Origin: Candidatus Avipropionibacterium avicola
Lineage (GTDB): Bacteria; Actinomycetota; Actinomycetes; Propionibacteriales; Propionibacteriaceae
Reading direction: 5' to 3'
Length of the DNA: 6,182 nt
NCBI GenBank assembly: GCA_018715445.1
Contig: DVLP01000203.1
Location: 1 to 6,182 of the forward strand
Part shown: positions 5,788 through 6,182 of the stretch, in pieces
Layout: the number at the start of each line of letters is the position of its first letter
Numbering within the stretch: position 1 is the stretch's first letter
Made by a program: the position numbers and the translations under genes
Notes under the pieces: generated by a model
Seen by the model: only the letters and a program-made list of their open reading frames with translations
What the model was told of the DNA's origin: nothing
The model's database searches: none

Positions 5788-5815
5788 GCCCGCCCGGACC
5801 CCTGGACGAGGCTCG

Positions 5816-6182
5816 TCAGCCGAAGATCAGCGGGTCGATCGCCACGGCCGCGAAGAGCAGGGCGATGTAGGAGTTCGACCAGTGGAACAGCCGCATCGGC
5901 TTGAGGGCGGCATCAGCCAGACCGGCGCGGGCACGACGCAGCAACAGCACGGCCTCGACCAAGAGCACGGCACCGGAGACACCGGCCACGATCGGGTAGA
6001 GCGGCCCGGTGTGGGCGATCGGCCACAGGGCGAGTGAGACCACGACCGTCACCACCGAGTAGACCAGCATCCGTACGGTCACACCGGAGGCCTCCATCAC
6101 CACCGGCAGCATCGGCACCCCACCGCGGGCATAGTCCTCGCGATAGCGCAGGCCGAGCGCCCAGGTGTGCGGCGGGGTCCAG
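5816..6182 (-). CDS. ctaB: CtaB, protoheme IX farnesyltransferase (heme O synthase), 5' part off the right edge
   Basis: This membrane prenyltransferase attaches a farnesyl group to heme B to make heme O, the substrate of CtaA. Only the last 121 codons and the stop are in the window. The visible part begins with WTPPHTWALGLRYREDYARG, the conserved UbiA-superfamily motif of CtaB, followed by GVPMLPVV. About three membrane helices follow, near visible residues 37-55, 60-80 and 99-118. The conserved LFHWSNSYIALLF lies near the C-terminus, and the protein ends in DPLIFG. The usual phenylalanine or similar residue in WTPPHxWAL is threonine here. The stop is convergent with the CGNR gene, 28 nt apart, with no strong terminator hairpin between them. 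Its closeness to ctaA gives both steps of heme A synthesis within about 3 kb. Confidence 0.95.
   Translation of the reverse strand, partial: WTPPHTWALGLRYREDYARGGVPMLPVVMEASGVTVRMLVYSVVTVVVSLALWPIAHTGPLYPIVAGVSGAVLLVEAVLLLRRARAGLADAALKPMRLFHWSNSYIALLFAAVAIDPLIFG

Noticed and set aside
5786..5814. GAGCC/GGCTC pairing between the CGNR and ctaB stops as a bidirectional terminator
   Set aside because: The stem is only 5 bp with a 19-nt loop and has no T-run on either side, which is too weak to call.

Overview
The window is a high-GC, densely packed piece of an actinobacterial chromosome. It joins the head of the SUF iron-sulfur cluster assembly operon (sufR-sufB, minus strand) to a heme A biosynthesis neighbourhood (ctaA and ctaB). 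The strong GC bias at third codon positions, GTG starts, a probable leaderless promoter and the order sufR/sufB next to ABC transporter plus ctaA, with ctaB nearby, all point to Actinobacteria. From memory, Mycobacterium tuberculosis has a similar order around Rv1451-Rv1461, but with a mannosyltransferase gene beside sufR that is absent here. The exact lineage cannot be fixed from the sequence; a Propionibacteriales-type organism is only a guess.

Layout. Positions 1-816 (minus) hold the first 272 codons of sufB, which runs off the left edge. sufR (803-1537, minus) precedes it and overlaps it by 14 nt. A 128-bp divergent intergenic region (1538-1665) carries a candidate SufR operator beside the sufR start, short inverted and direct repeats, and a -10 box placed for a leaderless GTG start on the other side. 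On the plus strand follow three overlapping genes read as one operon: an ABC ATPase (1666-2379), an ABC-2 type permease (2376-3158) and ctaA, heme A synthase (3146-4216). A minus-strand EamA-family exporter gene (3824-5134) converges on ctaA, and its reading frame runs 393 nt into it. A 13-bp perfect inverted repeat (5180-5212) lies between that exporter and a divergent CGNR zinc-finger regulator gene (5251-5787). The window ends inside ctaB, heme O synthase (5816-6182, minus), which lacks its 5' part.

How the parts work together. SufR is expected to sense iron-sulfur cluster status and repress its own operon. CtaB converts heme B to heme O and CtaA converts heme O to heme A for the aa3 cytochrome oxidase. 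The ABC exporter is translationally tied to ctaA but its substrate is unknown. The EamA exporter and CGNR regulator look like an independent regulator/exporter pair lodged between the two heme A genes.

The most unusual signals are: (1) an apparent extra copy of a two-helix unit inside CtaA, which lacks the heme-ligand histidine; (2) the long antisense C-terminal tail of the EamA frame; and (3) the palindrome with a -10 box in its centre, plus a third half-site inside the CGNR coding region. No CRISPR array, tRNA, rRNA or insertion sequence was seen, and no gene-free stretch exceeds 300 bases.
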